Both the position numbers and the translations under genes were made by a program. Positions 39,096 to 48,333 of a stretch of 64,000 nt of DNA are shown one piece after another (the stretch's first letter is position 1; each line of letters begins with the position of its first letter). The notes below the pieces were generated by a model. That model had not been told where the DNA came from. It worked only from the letters and a program-made list of their open reading frames with translations, and searched no databases. The stretch is from contig NZ_FPBC01000002.1 of assembly GCF_900116605.1 (NCBI RefSeq), forward strand, positions 1-64,000. Direction: 5' to 3'. This DNA comes from Pseudomonas marincola (lineage in GTDB: Bacteria; Pseudomonadota; Gammaproteobacteria; Pseudomonadales; Pseudomonadaceae).

Positions 39096-41009
39096 ATGTC
39101 TGCACGACGCACACGTAAAGATGACGGCAGCCAATGGACAGTTGCGGACAGCCGCAGCGTTTACGGTATTCGCCATTGGGGCGCGGGTTATTTCGCGATC
39201 AATGACAGCGGCCGCGTTGAAGTGCGTCCGAATGGCCCGGATAGCACGCCGATTGATCTGTTCGAGGAGGTCGAGGAGCTGCGCAAGACCGGCCTGAGCC
39301 TGCCGTTGCTGGTGCGTTTCCCGGATATTCTGCAAGACCGCGTGCGCCAACTGACCGGCGCATTCGATGCGAACATTGAGCGCCTCGAATATCAGAGCAA
39401 GTACATGGCGTTGTACCCGATCAAGGTCAACCAGCAGGAGGCGGTCGTCGAGAACATTATCGCCACCAAGGATGTGTCGATTGGTCTGGAAGCCGGTTCC
39501 AAGCCTGAGCTGATGGCGGTGTTGGCGCTGGCGCCGAAAGGCGGCACGATTGTTTGCAACGGCTACAAAGACCGCGAATTCATCAAGCTGGCCCTGATGG
39601 GGCAAAAGCTTGGGCATAACGTATTCATCGTTATCGAGAAGGAATCCGAAGTACAGCTAGTGATTGATGAGGCGGCCGAACTCAAGGTGGCGCCACAGAT
39701 CGGCCTGCGTGTGCGTTTGTCGTCTTTGGCGTCGTCGAAGTGGGCAGATACGGGTGGCGAGAAATCCAAGTTTGGTTTGTCGGCAGCGCAACTGCTTTCG
39801 GTGGTTGAGCGTTTCCGCGAAGCCAAGCTGGATCAGGGCATCCGCTTGCTGCACTTTCACATGGGTTCGCAGATCGCCAACCTGGCGGACTATCAGCATG
39901 GCTTCAAGGAAGCGATTCGCTACTACGGCGAGCTGCGCGGCCTTGGCCTGCCGGTCGACCACATCGACGTTGGCGGTGGTCTGGGCGTCGATTACGACGG
40001 TACACACTCGCGTAACGCCAGCTCGATCAACTACGACATGGACGACTACGCCGGTGTTGTCGTCGGCATGCTCAAAGAGTTCTGCGATGCGCAGGAACTG
40101 CCGCACCCGAACATTTTCTCGGAAAGTGGCCGCTCGCTGACTGCACACCACGCCATGCTGGTGGTTCAGGTGACCGACGTTGAGAAGCACAACGACGAAA
40201 TCCCGGAAATCGAAGACCGCGAGAGCCTGCCGGAAACTGTCGGTTATCTCGCCGACCTGTTGGCGCCTACCGATTACGAGATGGCCACCGAAACCTACTG
40301 GCGCGCGACGCACTACATGAGTGATGTGGCCAGCCAATATGCCGAAGGCAAGATCGGTCTGGTTGAAAAAGCCCTGGCTGAGCAGTGCTACTTTGCTGTG
40401 TGCCGTCGCCTGTACAACTCGATGAAGGCGCGCCAGCGTTCGCATCGTCAGGTGCTCGACGAGCTCAACGACAAGCTGGCCGACAAGTACATCTGCAACT
40501 TCTCGGTTTTCCAGAGCCTGCCGGACACCTGGGCAATTGGCCAGGTTTTGCCGATTCTGCCGCTCAATCGTCTTGATGAAGAGCCGCTGCGCCGCGCCGT
40601 GCTGCAAGACCTGACCTGCGATTCCGATGGCAAGATTCGCCAGTACGTTGATGAGCAGAGCATTGAAAGCAGCTTGCCGGTTCACGAAGTGCGCGATGGC
40701 GAGGATTACCTGCTGGGGATATTCCTGGTTGGCGCGTATCAGGAGATTCTCGGCGACATGCACAACCTGTTCGGTGATACCGATTCGGTGAATATCTACC
40801 AGAATCAGGACGGCAGCGTGTATCACGCCGGTATCGAGACCCATGACACCATCGAAGACATGCTGCGTTACGTGCACTTGTCGCCGGAGGAGTTGATGAC
40901 TCACTACCGCGATAAAGTCGCCAGCGCCAAGATCAGCGCACGTGAGCGCACCCAGTTCCTCGACGCGCTGCGTCTGGGCCTGACACGCTCATCCTACCTC
41001 TCGTCTTGA
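39096..41009 (+). CDS. speA: Biosynthetic arginine decarboxylase
   Basis: A 637-residue pyridoxal-phosphate enzyme producing agmatine for putrescine synthesis. The cofactor Lys110 sits in [16 protein letters not shown] and [15 protein letters not shown] form the phosphate-binding barrel, and the C-terminal part has the dimer motif with the catalytic Cys region. Length is standard for SpeA. The start follows AAGGGAGA. A long GCCGGTGC/GCACCGGC hairpin (41013-41057) follows the stop. Confidence 0.97.
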   Translation: MSARRTRKDDGSQWTVADSRSVYGIRHWGAGYFAINDSGRVEVRPNGPDSTPIDLFEEVEELRKTGLSLPLLVRFPDILQDRVRQLTGAFDANIERLEYQSKYMALYPIKVNQQEAVVENIIATKDVSIGLEAGSKPELMAVLALAPKGGTIVCNGYKDREFIKLALMGQKLGHNVFIVIEKESEVQLVIDEAAELKVAPQIGLRVRLSSLASSKWADTGGEKSKFGLSAAQLLSVVERFREAKLDQGIRLLHFHMGSQIANLADYQHGFKEAIRYYGELRGLGLPVDHIDVGGGLGVDYDGTHSRNASSINYDMDDYAGVVVGMLKEFCDAQELPHPNIFSESGRSLTAHHAMLVVQVTDVEKHNDEIPEIEDRESLPETVGYLADLLAPTDYEMATETYWRATHYMSDVASQYAEGKIGLVEKALAEQCYFAVCRRLYNSMKARQRSHRQVLDELNDKLADKYICNFSVFQSLPDTWAIGQVLPILPLNRLDEEPLRRAVLQDLTCDSDGKIRQYVDEQSIESSLPVHEVRDGEDYLLGIFLVGAYQEILGDMHNLFGDTDSVNIYQNQDGSVYHAGIETHDTIEDMLRYVHLSPEELMTHYRDKVASAKISARERTQFLDALRLGLTRSSYLSS

Positions 41010-41012
41010 GTC

Positions 41013-41057
41013 GCCGGTGCCGTCTGTTTCGGGCAATCCGGCAGGCGGCGCACCGGC
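41013..41057. terminator. Long hairpin after speA
   Basis: GCCGGTGC (41013-41020) pairs with GCACCGGC (41050-41057), with an inner CGTCTG/CAGGCG stem containing one wobble pair. No T run follows. Confidence 0.4.
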
Positions 41058-41155
41058 CCTGAAATATTGGGTAAAACTCCCCCTCGAAAGCCCTGCCCCT
41101 CAGCGGCGGGGCCTGGTTCATAATTGAGCGTATTACCCCAAGGGATACGCTCAAG

Positions 41156-41635
41156 ATGTCTGGACTTTCGCGCACCCTCTGGTCGTTCGTGATAGCGGTG
41201 GTGCTGGTCGCGTTGATCGGCGCTGTGCTGCAAACTCAATACAACCTGGCCATGCTCGAGGCGCTTGGCGCGCCCGTACCGCTGGATATTCGCCTGCAAA
41301 CCACCGGGCTTGACCTGCTTGGTTTTGCGCCGGTCTTTGCCATTCTGGTGACCTTTGGATTTGCTCTGGCATTGCCGTTGGCCACGCTAGTGAGTAAGTT
41401 TCTGCCAGCCTTGCACTGGCTTGTTTTTGCCCTGGCAGGCGCTTTGGCAATCTTCACGGCCCTTTGTGCCGTCAATGCGGCGTTGCCCATGCCTACGTTT
41501 ATTGGTGCCAATCGCAGCCTGGATGGCACCTTGGGTTTAATGTTGTGCGGTGCGCTCGGAGGTTTGTTGTATGACAAACTTCGCTGTGCCCCAGTCCATG
41601 CGAGCCAAGGAATTACTCATGAAAAATCTGCGTAG
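41156..41635 (+). CDS. Small four-span membrane protein of unknown function
   Basis: A 159-residue protein with four hydrophobic segments (about 8-28, 53-75, 82-105 and 122-140) and a short polar tail. It is not assigned to a named family by me; a similar hypothetical gene lies next to speA in PAO1 (PA4838). Its end overlaps the start of the next gene by 17 bases, so the two are likely co-expressed. Confidence 0.7.
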   Translation: MSGLSRTLWSFVIAVVLVALIGAVLQTQYNLAMLEALGAPVPLDIRLQTTGLDLLGFAPVFAILVTFGFALALPLATLVSKFLPALHWLVFALAGALAIFTALCAVNAALPMPTFIGANRSLDGTLGLMLCGALGGLLYDKLRCAPVHASQGITHEKSA

Positions 41636-42719
41636 CGGCCTTTTGCTGGCGACGGTTTTGCTCAGCAGCTCGCTGCAGGCAATGGACTACAAAGTCAGTA
41701 CCTACACCGAAGGGCTGGATCATCCGTGGTCGATGGCGTTCTTGCCTGATGGCAGGATGCTGGTTACCGAGCGCGTTGGCCGGTTGCGCATCATTGAGGC
41801 CGACGGCACGTTGCGCGAGGCGCCGGTAAGCGGGGTGCCCGAGGCATTCGTCAGCTCCCAGGCCGGTTTGATGGAAGTCGCGCTGGACCCGGACTTTGCC
41901 AGTAATCAGCAGATTTACCTGAGTTACGCCTATGGCGATCGAGGTGCCAATAACACCCGCCTGGCACGTGCGCGTCTGGTTGATGGCGCGCTGCAAGATC
42001 TGACAGTGATTTTCTCGGCGCTGCCAGCCAAGGCCGGGACTTCGCATTACGGCGGGCGTATCGCGTTTCTGCCGGACAAGACCCTGTTGCTGACGCTGGG
42101 CGATGGTTTTGACTACCGTGAAGAGGCGCAAAACGCCGCCAATCACCTCGGCAAAATTGTGCGGATCAATCGCGACGGCAGTGTTCCGGTGAATAACCCG
42201 GTGATCAATCAGCCAGATGCCGCGCCCGAGATCTACAGCCTTGGCCACCGCAACGTGCAGGGCATCGTTTATGACTCGCAGTTGAACCGGCTGTACAGCA
42301 CCGAGCATGGCCCCAAGGGTGGCGATGAGCTGAACATGCTCGAGCCGGGCAAGAATTACGGTTGGCCATTGGCCACGTTTGGCGTCGATTACAACGGCGC
42401 GCAAATCTCGCCCTACACCGAGCTGCCTGGCTATGAACCTCCTTTGTTGCACTGGACGCCATCAGTCGCCCCCTCAAGCCTGACGGTTTACAACGGTTCG
42501 AAGTTTGAGCAATGGCGTGGTGATCTGTTTGTCTCGACGCTGGCCGAGCGCAGTGTGCGACGAATCCGCATGAAGGGTTCGATGCTGGCGGGTGAAGAGG
42601 TGCTGTTCGAGGAGTTGGACGAGCGTATTCGCGACGTGCGCGGCGGGCCGGATGGTGCCCTGTATTTGCTGACGGACAGCAGTGACGGGCGCGTGCTCAA
42701 AGTCCTGCCGGCCGAATAA
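41619..42719 (+). CDS. PQQ-dependent sugar dehydrogenase-like protein (YliI/Asd type)
   Basis: A 366-residue exported protein with a signal peptide (MKNLRSGLLLATVLLSSSLQA) and a six-bladed propeller of soluble aldose dehydrogenase type. Motifs: GLDHPWSMAFLPDGRMLVTER, LSYAYGDRG, the HYGGRIAF calcium/PQQ region, SLGHRNVQGI and EHGPKGGDELN. It probably oxidises aldose sugars in the periplasm with PQQ. The ATG at 41619 fits the signal peptide and has AAGGA upstream. Confidence 0.87.
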   Translation: MKNLRSGLLLATVLLSSSLQAMDYKVSTYTEGLDHPWSMAFLPDGRMLVTERVGRLRIIEADGTLREAPVSGVPEAFVSSQAGLMEVALDPDFASNQQIYLSYAYGDRGANNTRLARARLVDGALQDLTVIFSALPAKAGTSHYGGRIAFLPDKTLLLTLGDGFDYREEAQNAANHLGKIVRINRDGSVPVNNPVINQPDAAPEIYSLGHRNVQGIVYDSQLNRLYSTEHGPKGGDELNMLEPGKNYGWPLATFGVDYNGAQISPYTELPGYEPPLLHWTPSVAPSSLTVYNGSKFEQWRGDLFVSTLAERSVRRIRMKGSMLAGEEVLFEELDERIRDVRGGPDGALYLLTDSSDGRVLKVLPAE

Positions 42720-42765
42720 GCGCCTGCGCGTGGCATAATGGCCGCTTCACGTTCTGGCCAATTGC

Positions 42766-43272
42766 ATGAAACCGCTCAAGTATCTTCAAGGTTATCCCGC
42801 ACACTTGCACGATCAGGTTAACCGCCTGATCGCCGAAGACCGTCTGGGCGCGTATCTGAGCCAGCGCTATCCGGGCAAGCACGGGATTCAGAGCGACAAG
42901 GCGCTTTACGCCTTTACCGTGGATCTCAAGCAGGCGCATCTGCGCAATGCCCCGGCAATCGACAAAGTCCTCTACGACAATCGTCTCGATCTCACTCATC
43001 GGGCGCTGGGTTTGCACACCACTGTTTCAAGGGTGCAGGGCGGCAAGCTCAAGGCGAAAAAAGAGATTCGTGTGGCCTCTTTGTTCAAGGATGCTGCGCC
43101 GGAGTTTTTGCAGATGATCGTGGTGCACGAGCTGGCCCACTTCAAGGAAGCCGACCACAACAAGGCGTTCTACAAACTCTGCGAGCACATGCTGCCAGGC
43201 TATCAGCAGGTCGAGTTTGATCTGCGCCTGTACCTCACTTGGCAGGAGCTTGAGCGCCAGTCACAAGGCTGA
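42766..43272 (+). CDS. M48-type small metallopeptidase (YgjP/DUF45)
   Basis: A 168-residue cytoplasmic protein with the zinc motif HELAHFKEADH: His121, Glu122, His125 and a third ligand His131. This is the WLM/SprT-like YgjP fold. Its substrate is unknown. It starts 46 bases after the sugar dehydrogenase gene. Confidence 0.82.
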   Translation: MKPLKYLQGYPAHLHDQVNRLIAEDRLGAYLSQRYPGKHGIQSDKALYAFTVDLKQAHLRNAPAIDKVLYDNRLDLTHRALGLHTTVSRVQGGKLKAKKEIRVASLFKDAAPEFLQMIVVHELAHFKEADHNKAFYKLCEHMLPGYQQVEFDLRLYLTWQELERQSQG

Positions 43273-43373
43273 GCCTGCTCTGAAATACAGCCTGCGGCCA
43301 AACCTCAGAGACAGGCAGCGCTTGCACGCTAGGGGTTATTCACCACCACATAGACCACGTTGTCGCCTTGCCA

Positions 43374-43907
43374 TTACGGCTGGTAGTACTGGTTGTTGCA
43401 GTAGTAATACTCGGTGCCGTTGCGATAAACCTGCGAGCAGTCCGGTGGAATGCTGTTCACGATCGAGCCGATGGCCAGCACCGTGCCGGTGACAATCGCC
43501 GCCGTTGCGATCGGGTGATAGTCGATATCCCAGTCATTATGATGATGGTGGTGATCATCATGGTGATCGTAATGGTCGTCGTGGTGGTCGTTATTCCAGT
43601 TGTTGTGGCCACCGTTGATATTGACGTTGTTATTGCTGATGTTGATGTTCTTGTCCGGCTTGCTGTTGATCAAGGGGCTTGAGTGTTTGGGGTTGCTTGG
43701 GCGTTGAACATTCGGCCGCTGCCTTTGCACATTTGGCCGGCTCGCAGAACGTGCCTGATGCACCGAGCTATGCGCTCGCGCTCCACCTCCGCCGCCACCA
43801 CCATGCCCGGCCAGTCGACCGGCATCGGCAACAATCGGCGCTGCCGCGACAGCCACTGCCAGCGCCAAACTGGCGCAGTAGGCGTTAAACGGGATTTTCG
43901 CAATCAT
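43374..43907 (-). CDS. Secreted His/Asn-rich protein (DUF6515 type), possibly cut short
   Basis: A 177-residue exported protein: signal peptide (YCASLALAVAVAAAPIVADA), a Gly-rich stretch, Pro/Arg/Gln-rich repeats, a very His/Asp/Asn-rich middle (about 95-130, with HHHHH) likely to bind metal, a hydrophobic segment (ATAAIVTGTVLAIGSIV) and a Tyr-rich end with two Cys. The TAA at 43374-43376 is followed in frame by 14 codons reading WQGDNVVYVVVNNP and then TAG, very like the usual end of this family, so the protein may be truncated by one base change. The start overlaps the DUF2092 stop by four bases. Confidence 0.7.
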   Translation of the reverse strand: MIAKIPFNAYCASLALAVAVAAAPIVADAGRLAGHGGGGGGGARAHSSVHQARSASRPNVQRQRPNVQRPSNPKHSSPLINSKPDKNINISNNNVNINGGHNNWNNDHHDDHYDHHDDHHHHHNDWDIDYHPIATAAIVTGTVLAIGSIVNSIPPDCSQVYRNGTEYYYCNNQYYQP

Positions 43908-44683
43908 GGCTGTTCCTCCTGGCTGGCAGGCAGGTTGTTTGCGGTGAACGGAATCCGCGTGGCGTCTTTGCCGGGAACAAACGTGAAGTGATCGGCTTTA
44001 AAGCCCGGGCTGGTGTTCCACTTCAGGACGGCTTGATATTGCGGGTCGCCAAGGGTGTAGCGCGTGGTGATGACTATCTTGCAGGGCAATGCTTCCTTGC
44101 CCTGACTGACCCAGAGTTGCCAGTCGACATCGGGTTCGCGAAATGCCAGGTGATCACAGGTTTTGCCGTCGAGCTGCGAGGTGCCTATCAGGCGGCCACG
44201 CTTGACGCCATCGAGCAGGCTGTCTTGCAAGCTCTGGCTGAGAAAGTCCATGAGCGGCACTTCGACATCATGGTTGATCAACGCATCGACCAGACCGCCG
44301 AGTGAGTCTGGCGCTTGGGTTTGCGCATAGTAATCTTGCGCAACGTTCATCAGGGTCAGGGTCTTGCCGTCGTACACATAGCGCTTGGGCACGCTGCCGC
44401 CGACCTCTGCGAACAGATGGTTGGGTGGCTCGACATCCAGTCGTGAATTGGCGTTGTGCTGCAACTTGTAGCCATAGTTGAGCACTTCATCCTGACTCGA
44501 CTGCACGGTGACCGAGTACTGCTTGAGCCCTTTCAGCGTTGCGCTCATGCGATCGTATACAGCTTTGGCCTCCGGGGTTACCGCAGGCCCTTCAGTGTCG
44601 GCGTCTTCGGCTGCATGAACCAGCGAGACAAAGGCAGGTAGCGCCAGAAACAGGCAGATGCCTGTCCGTAGAGGGTGTTTCAT
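43904..44683 (-). CDS. DUF2092 domain protein
   Basis: A 259-residue exported protein with a signal peptide (GICLFLALPAFVSLVHA) and the DUF2092 domain, which resembles the LolA/LolB lipoprotein-carrier fold: KAVYDRMSATLKGLKQYSVTV, PNHLFAEVGG, RYVYDGKTLTLMN and LPCKIVITTRY. The function is unknown. Its stop overlaps the start of the His-rich gene downstream, so the two form an operon and may act together in the envelope. Confidence 0.78.
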   Translation of the reverse strand: MKHPLRTGICLFLALPAFVSLVHAAEDADTEGPAVTPEAKAVYDRMSATLKGLKQYSVTVQSSQDEVLNYGYKLQHNANSRLDVEPPNHLFAEVGGSVPKRYVYDGKTLTLMNVAQDYYAQTQAPDSLGGLVDALINHDVEVPLMDFLSQSLQDSLLDGVKRGRLIGTSQLDGKTCDHLAFREPDVDWQLWVSQGKEALPCKIVITTRYTLGDPQYQAVLKWNTSPGFKADHFTFVPGKDATRIPFTANNLPASQEEQP

Positions 44684-44790
44684 AGCAGCTCCAACTGTGG
44701 CGATGGGTAATCGCTAACAGCTTAGACCAGGAGTGCAGGCAGCGTGATGGCACTGTGTTGCAACCAGCAGAAACACCGACTGGCGCGTAT

Positions 44791-45024
44791 TCAGCCGCGC
44801 AGCATCAAGTTCAGTTGGTCAACCACTTCGGCCCAGTCGGCGTCTTCGCGGATTTCCTCGCGTAAAAAAGCAGCTTGGGCGGCGCTCCAGAAACTGGCGT
44901 CGGCCAGTTCGGTGTCGTCTGCCAGCGGGGCGTGCGCCTTAACAAACGCATCAATGCTGGCGGGGTCATCATCGAGGCCCAGTTGTTTGAACAGGGAGGA
45001 GAGATCGTGGGTGGGCGCGTCCAT
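44791..45024 (-). CDS. DUF2789 family small protein
   Basis: A 77-residue acidic cytoplasmic protein of the DUF2789 family: LSSLFKQLGLDDDPASIDAFV, then AQAAFLREEI and DADWAEVVDQLN. No function is assigned to the family. Confidence 0.8.
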   Translation of the reverse strand: MDAPTHDLSSLFKQLGLDDDPASIDAFVKAHAPLADDTELADASFWSAAQAAFLREEIREDADWAEVVDQLNLMLRG

Positions 45025-45110
45025 GAGAGATTCCTTTGCGGTGTGGGTAATACCTATATTGGTGTTATCACCCTAGCGCAAGTTCCCTGATACAGTGGCA
45101 AGCCCCCGAT

Positions 45111-45599
45111 TTATTGCACCCACAGCAGCTCGAACTGCTGCAGCTTGCCGCCAAGATTGATGGTGATCTCAGTGCCCGGCACTTTGCCCAGCGTGGCCTT
45201 GGCCAGCGGCGCATTGGCGCTGATGACCTGCACGCTGTGGCCTTCATGGTGCAACTTCATGCTGGCGCCATCGGGGCCGATGAACAGCAGCGTCTGCACG
45301 TCATCCATATTGGCCAGACACACTATTGAGCCAAGCTCGACGCCGCGTGCATCGCTGAAATCGCGGGGTTTCAGTTGGCGCCAGGTGAGAATGTTCTGAC
45401 GTATTTCGGCCACCCGTCGTGCTTGCCCGCTCGCCAGATACGCCGCCTCCAGGCCGAGGGTGTCGTACTTGTTTTCGGCTTTGTTTTCTTCGTGCGTGGC
45501 GGTTTCGTGCGCAGTCACGGCGGCCTGTTCGGCGCGTTGCAGTTCAGCGCCAAGGTGGCTGATTACCAGGTCTTGCAGAGTGTTCTTGTTGAAGGTCAT
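45111..45599 (-). CDS. GreA/GreB-family C-terminal domain protein
   Basis: A 162-residue protein with the GreA/GreB fold: an N-terminal helical part (TAHETATHEENKAENKYDTLGLEAAYL) and a C-terminal FKBP-like domain (VELGSIVCL...VQVISANAPLAKATLGK). The helices are shorter than in true GreA. It may bind RNA polymerase or act like Rnk; the exact role is unknown. Confidence 0.8.
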   Translation of the reverse strand: MTFNKNTLQDLVISHLGAELQRAEQAAVTAHETATHEENKAENKYDTLGLEAAYLASGQARRVAEIRQNILTWRQLKPRDFSDARGVELGSIVCLANMDDVQTLLFIGPDGASMKLHHEGHSVQVISANAPLAKATLGKVPGTEITINLGGKLQQFELLWVQ

Positions 45600-45743
45600 G
45601 ATTTCGTATCGACTGGGCAGGCGCGCAGGTTAACTGAAAGTGTGGCGACTCGCTGCGCTGTGGGTCTGCGCTTTGTACCAAGGTCTAGTTTGCCTGATAG
45701 GCCAGGCATCGCATGCTGGCAGAAAACAACAATGAGGGTTCCC

Positions 45744-45974
45744 ATGTCATTTCTTCGCGCCATTGGATTCATGTTTCTGTGTGTGGTGGTGCCGGTCGGT
45801 GCTTTGCTGGCAAGCAATCCGGATGCGTTTGCGCAGTGGATCGGCAGCACATTGGGTATCGAATTTACACGCGGCAACCTGGCTGTGGCTTTTTTGCTGC
45901 TCACCGGCATCTGCCTGAAAATCGACCTGACCATTCGCCGCCGGCACCAACTGCCTGCTGCAGAAAAGGCCTGA
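45744..45974 (+). CDS. Small two-span membrane protein, unknown function
   Basis: A 76-residue protein with two hydrophobic segments (about 5-22 and 40-57) separated by a polar loop and ending in an Arg-rich tail. It has no recognised family. The ATG at 45744 has GAGG seven bases upstream, better than an ATG 12 bases earlier. It lies between the GreAB-type and YccS genes and converges with yccS. Confidence 0.5.
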   Translation: MSFLRAIGFMFLCVVVPVGALLASNPDAFAQWIGSTLGIEFTRGNLAVAFLLLTGICLKIDLTIRRRHQLPAAEKA

Positions 45975-45984
45975 GCCCAGCGGC

Positions 45985-48174
45985 TCAGGTTTCGGCAGTT
46001 TGATTTTTGGGGGGCTTGAGCAAATGCGCGGCCAGGGTGCGCAGCGGCCCGAGCTGACGGCAGATCAAGGCCAGCTGGGTTTGCACCAGACGCTGTTGGT
46101 CATCGAGGTCTTCGCTGACTTGCTCAAGGCTCTGCGCCAATTGCTCCTCGCTATCGCTGTGGATCGGCACGCGGGTCTTGGCGCGCAAGTGACCGGCAAT
46201 CTCCTCAAGCGAATCGGCAATGCTCGAGGCGTCATCAAGCAAATGAGTTTGTTCGGGTGCCAGTAACGATTCACCACGATGCGCGCCGAGCCCGGAGAGA
46301 TAGCTGAGCAGGGTGTGCGACAGCACCAGAAAGCGGAAGCCGATGTCGGCATCCTTACGAAAATGCCCCGGCTCCATCAGCATATTGGCCAGCGTTGTGG
46401 ACAGCGCCGCATCCGCGTTGTGTGCATTGCGCCGGGCCAGCCGGTAATTCAGGTCGTCGCGTTTGCCCTGTGCGTACTGGGTAATAATCTGGCGCAAGTA
46501 CACACTGTTGCAGGTCAGCGTGTTGGCCACCACGCTGCTCAAACGTCTGCCTTGCCAGTCGGGCAGAATCAGCATCACCGCCAGGCCAGCGATCAAACCG
46601 CCGATCAGTGTATCCACCAACCGTGGAACGAACAGCCCATAGCTGTCGCCGGTCTGGTTGAAGCAGAACAGCACCAGCAATGTAATCGCCGCTGTGGCCA
46701 TCGTGTAGCGCGTGCTTCGTGTGGCGAAGAAGGCCACGCCGGCGACTACTGCAAACAGGGCCTGTACTTCCTGCGAAGGGAACAGGTCGAACAGCGCCCA
46801 GCCAATTACCAGGCCCAACACGGTGCCCCACACACGCTGCACCAGTTTGCGTCGGGTTGCTCCGTAGTTGGGTTGGCAGACGAACAGCGTGGTCAGAAGA
46901 ATCCAGTAGCCCTTGGTCGGGTGAATCCATTGCAGAATGCCGTAACCCACCGCCAGCGCGATGGACAAGCGCAGCGCATGGCGAAACAGCAGGGCGGTCG
47001 GGGTGAGTTGCTGGCGCAGTCGCTCCCAGACATCCTTGAACGATTGCGGCTCGCGGTCGAACAGGCTGCTGTCCTGCTCCTCGGCCAGTGCATCGGGATT
47101 GCTGGCATTGCTCAGCAGTTGGTCCAGCGTGCCGAGGTTGCCGGTGAGCGCCTTCAGCGAGCGCAGCAGGTGCCGCCACTGCGGGTTGTTTTGCTGGCGC
47201 AGGTAGTCGAGCGACTGGTGCAGGTCTTCCAGCGCCTCGGAACACAGCGCGCGAAACTCGTAAGGCTGGCGCAGTTCAATGGCCTGAGCCAAGCGCTGGC
47301 AGGCTTCGCCATGCAAACGCAGCAGGCGCTGACAGCGGAACAGTACGTCGCTGTGAAAAAACGCCTCGGCCAGTTGGGTGTACGGGTAGTGCGATGAGCT
47401 GGCGCGCTCGTGAATATCCTGCGCCAGGAAATACAGCTTCAGGTAGCGGCTGACTTTAACGCCGGGCCGACCGCTGCCAACGCGGTGCAGGATTATTTCC
47501 TTGGTCGCATTCAGTGCGGCGACAACCTTGCCGTTCTGCTTGGCCAGTGCCAGCCTGCGTTCTTCGACATCGAGCTGGCGTAATGGCTCGAACAGCGCGG
47601 CCTTGAGCTTGAGGTACTGGCCCAGCTCGCGGAACAACCGGGCAAGGCTCTGCTGCACGGGCTGATTGGCAAACAGGGCATGCCAGAGAACCGAGAGCAA
47701 GCCGTACCACGCGGCGGCGGCCACCAGAATCAGTGGCTGCAAGCTGAAGTGATCAGACACGCCGCGCTGCTCGACGCTGATCATGCTGTAGACCGAGAGA
47801 ATTAACGTGGCCTGGCCCAGCGTTGCATAGCGCTCGCCCAGAGCGCCGAGCATGGTCAGGCAGAAGGCGGAAACCGCCAGCGCGCTGACAAATAACCAGG
47901 GGTAGGGAAATAGCAGTTCTATCGCGTAGGCAGCGGCCGTGAAGCAGGCGAGGGTGACCAGTAATGCCCGCAGGCGGCCACTCCAGCTGTCATCGGTTTC
48001 TGCCAGCGCACTGGCGATCACCCCGAGAAAAACCGGGATCAGCGCCTCCATCCAGCCCTGACTCCAGCAAAGGATCAAGCCGCCGGCGAGGGCAATGAAC
48101 ACCCGCAAGCTGTAGCCAAATTTTTCCAGTGCCCAGAGGCGGCGAAGCGAATGACGAAGTGAGGTGCTGGGCAT
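45985..48174 (-). CDS. yccS: YccS family inner-membrane protein (FUSC family)
   Basis: A 729-residue membrane protein related to aromatic acid efflux (AaeB-type) proteins. Two membrane domains of about six spans each (about 20-180 and 400-530) flank cytoplasmic regions; the second has SIALAVGYGILQW and PTKGYWILLTTLFVCQPNYGAT, the FUSC signature. The C-terminal ~180 residues are helical and cytoplasmic. The substrate is unknown. Confidence 0.9.
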   Translation of the reverse strand: MPSTSLRHSLRRLWALEKFGYSLRVFIALAGGLILCWSQGWMEALIPVFLGVIASALAETDDSWSGRLRALLVTLACFTAAAYAIELLFPYPWLFVSALAVSAFCLTMLGALGERYATLGQATLILSVYSMISVEQRGVSDHFSLQPLILVAAAAWYGLLSVLWHALFANQPVQQSLARLFRELGQYLKLKAALFEPLRQLDVEERRLALAKQNGKVVAALNATKEIILHRVGSGRPGVKVSRYLKLYFLAQDIHERASSSHYPYTQLAEAFFHSDVLFRCQRLLRLHGEACQRLAQAIELRQPYEFRALCSEALEDLHQSLDYLRQQNNPQWRHLLRSLKALTGNLGTLDQLLSNASNPDALAEEQDSSLFDREPQSFKDVWERLRQQLTPTALLFRHALRLSIALAVGYGILQWIHPTKGYWILLTTLFVCQPNYGATRRKLVQRVWGTVLGLVIGWALFDLFPSQEVQALFAVVAGVAFFATRSTRYTMATAAITLLVLFCFNQTGDSYGLFVPRLVDTLIGGLIAGLAVMLILPDWQGRRLSSVVANTLTCNSVYLRQIITQYAQGKRDDLNYRLARRNAHNADAALSTTLANMLMEPGHFRKDADIGFRFLVLSHTLLSYLSGLGAHRGESLLAPEQTHLLDDASSIADSLEEIAGHLRAKTRVPIHSDSEEQLAQSLEQVSEDLDDQQRLVQTQLALICRQLGPLRTLAAHLLKPPKNQTAET

Positions 48175-48300
48175 CGACTGGCCTTGCAGACATGAGTCGC
48201 TAAAGATTAGCGGATCAGCTAGGCGCGGTGCTACGACCTGTTGCCGGTGATTGAAAACAATTGTTTGAGGGCGCGCTGTTTGTTCGGGGGTTGCAATTTG

Positions 48301-48333
48301 GAACCGCTCGGTTCATAAATGGATCCATGAACC
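48301..48333. promoter_or_regulatory. Operator-like palindromes overlapping the TetR start codon
   Basis: GAACCG-CT-CGGTTC (48301-48314) is a palindrome, and GGTTCAT (48310-48316) repeats in inverted form as ATGAACC (48327-48333), the latter including the TetR ATG. Three related half-sites share GAACC/GGTTC, suggesting binding by the TetR protein itself. Confidence 0.6.

Noticed and set aside
39657..40904. 415-residue open frame on the minus strand
   Set aside because: Antisense to speA; shadow frame.
46279..47397. 372-residue open frame on the plus strand
   Set aside because: Antisense to yccS; shadow frame rich in Gln/Arg/Ala.
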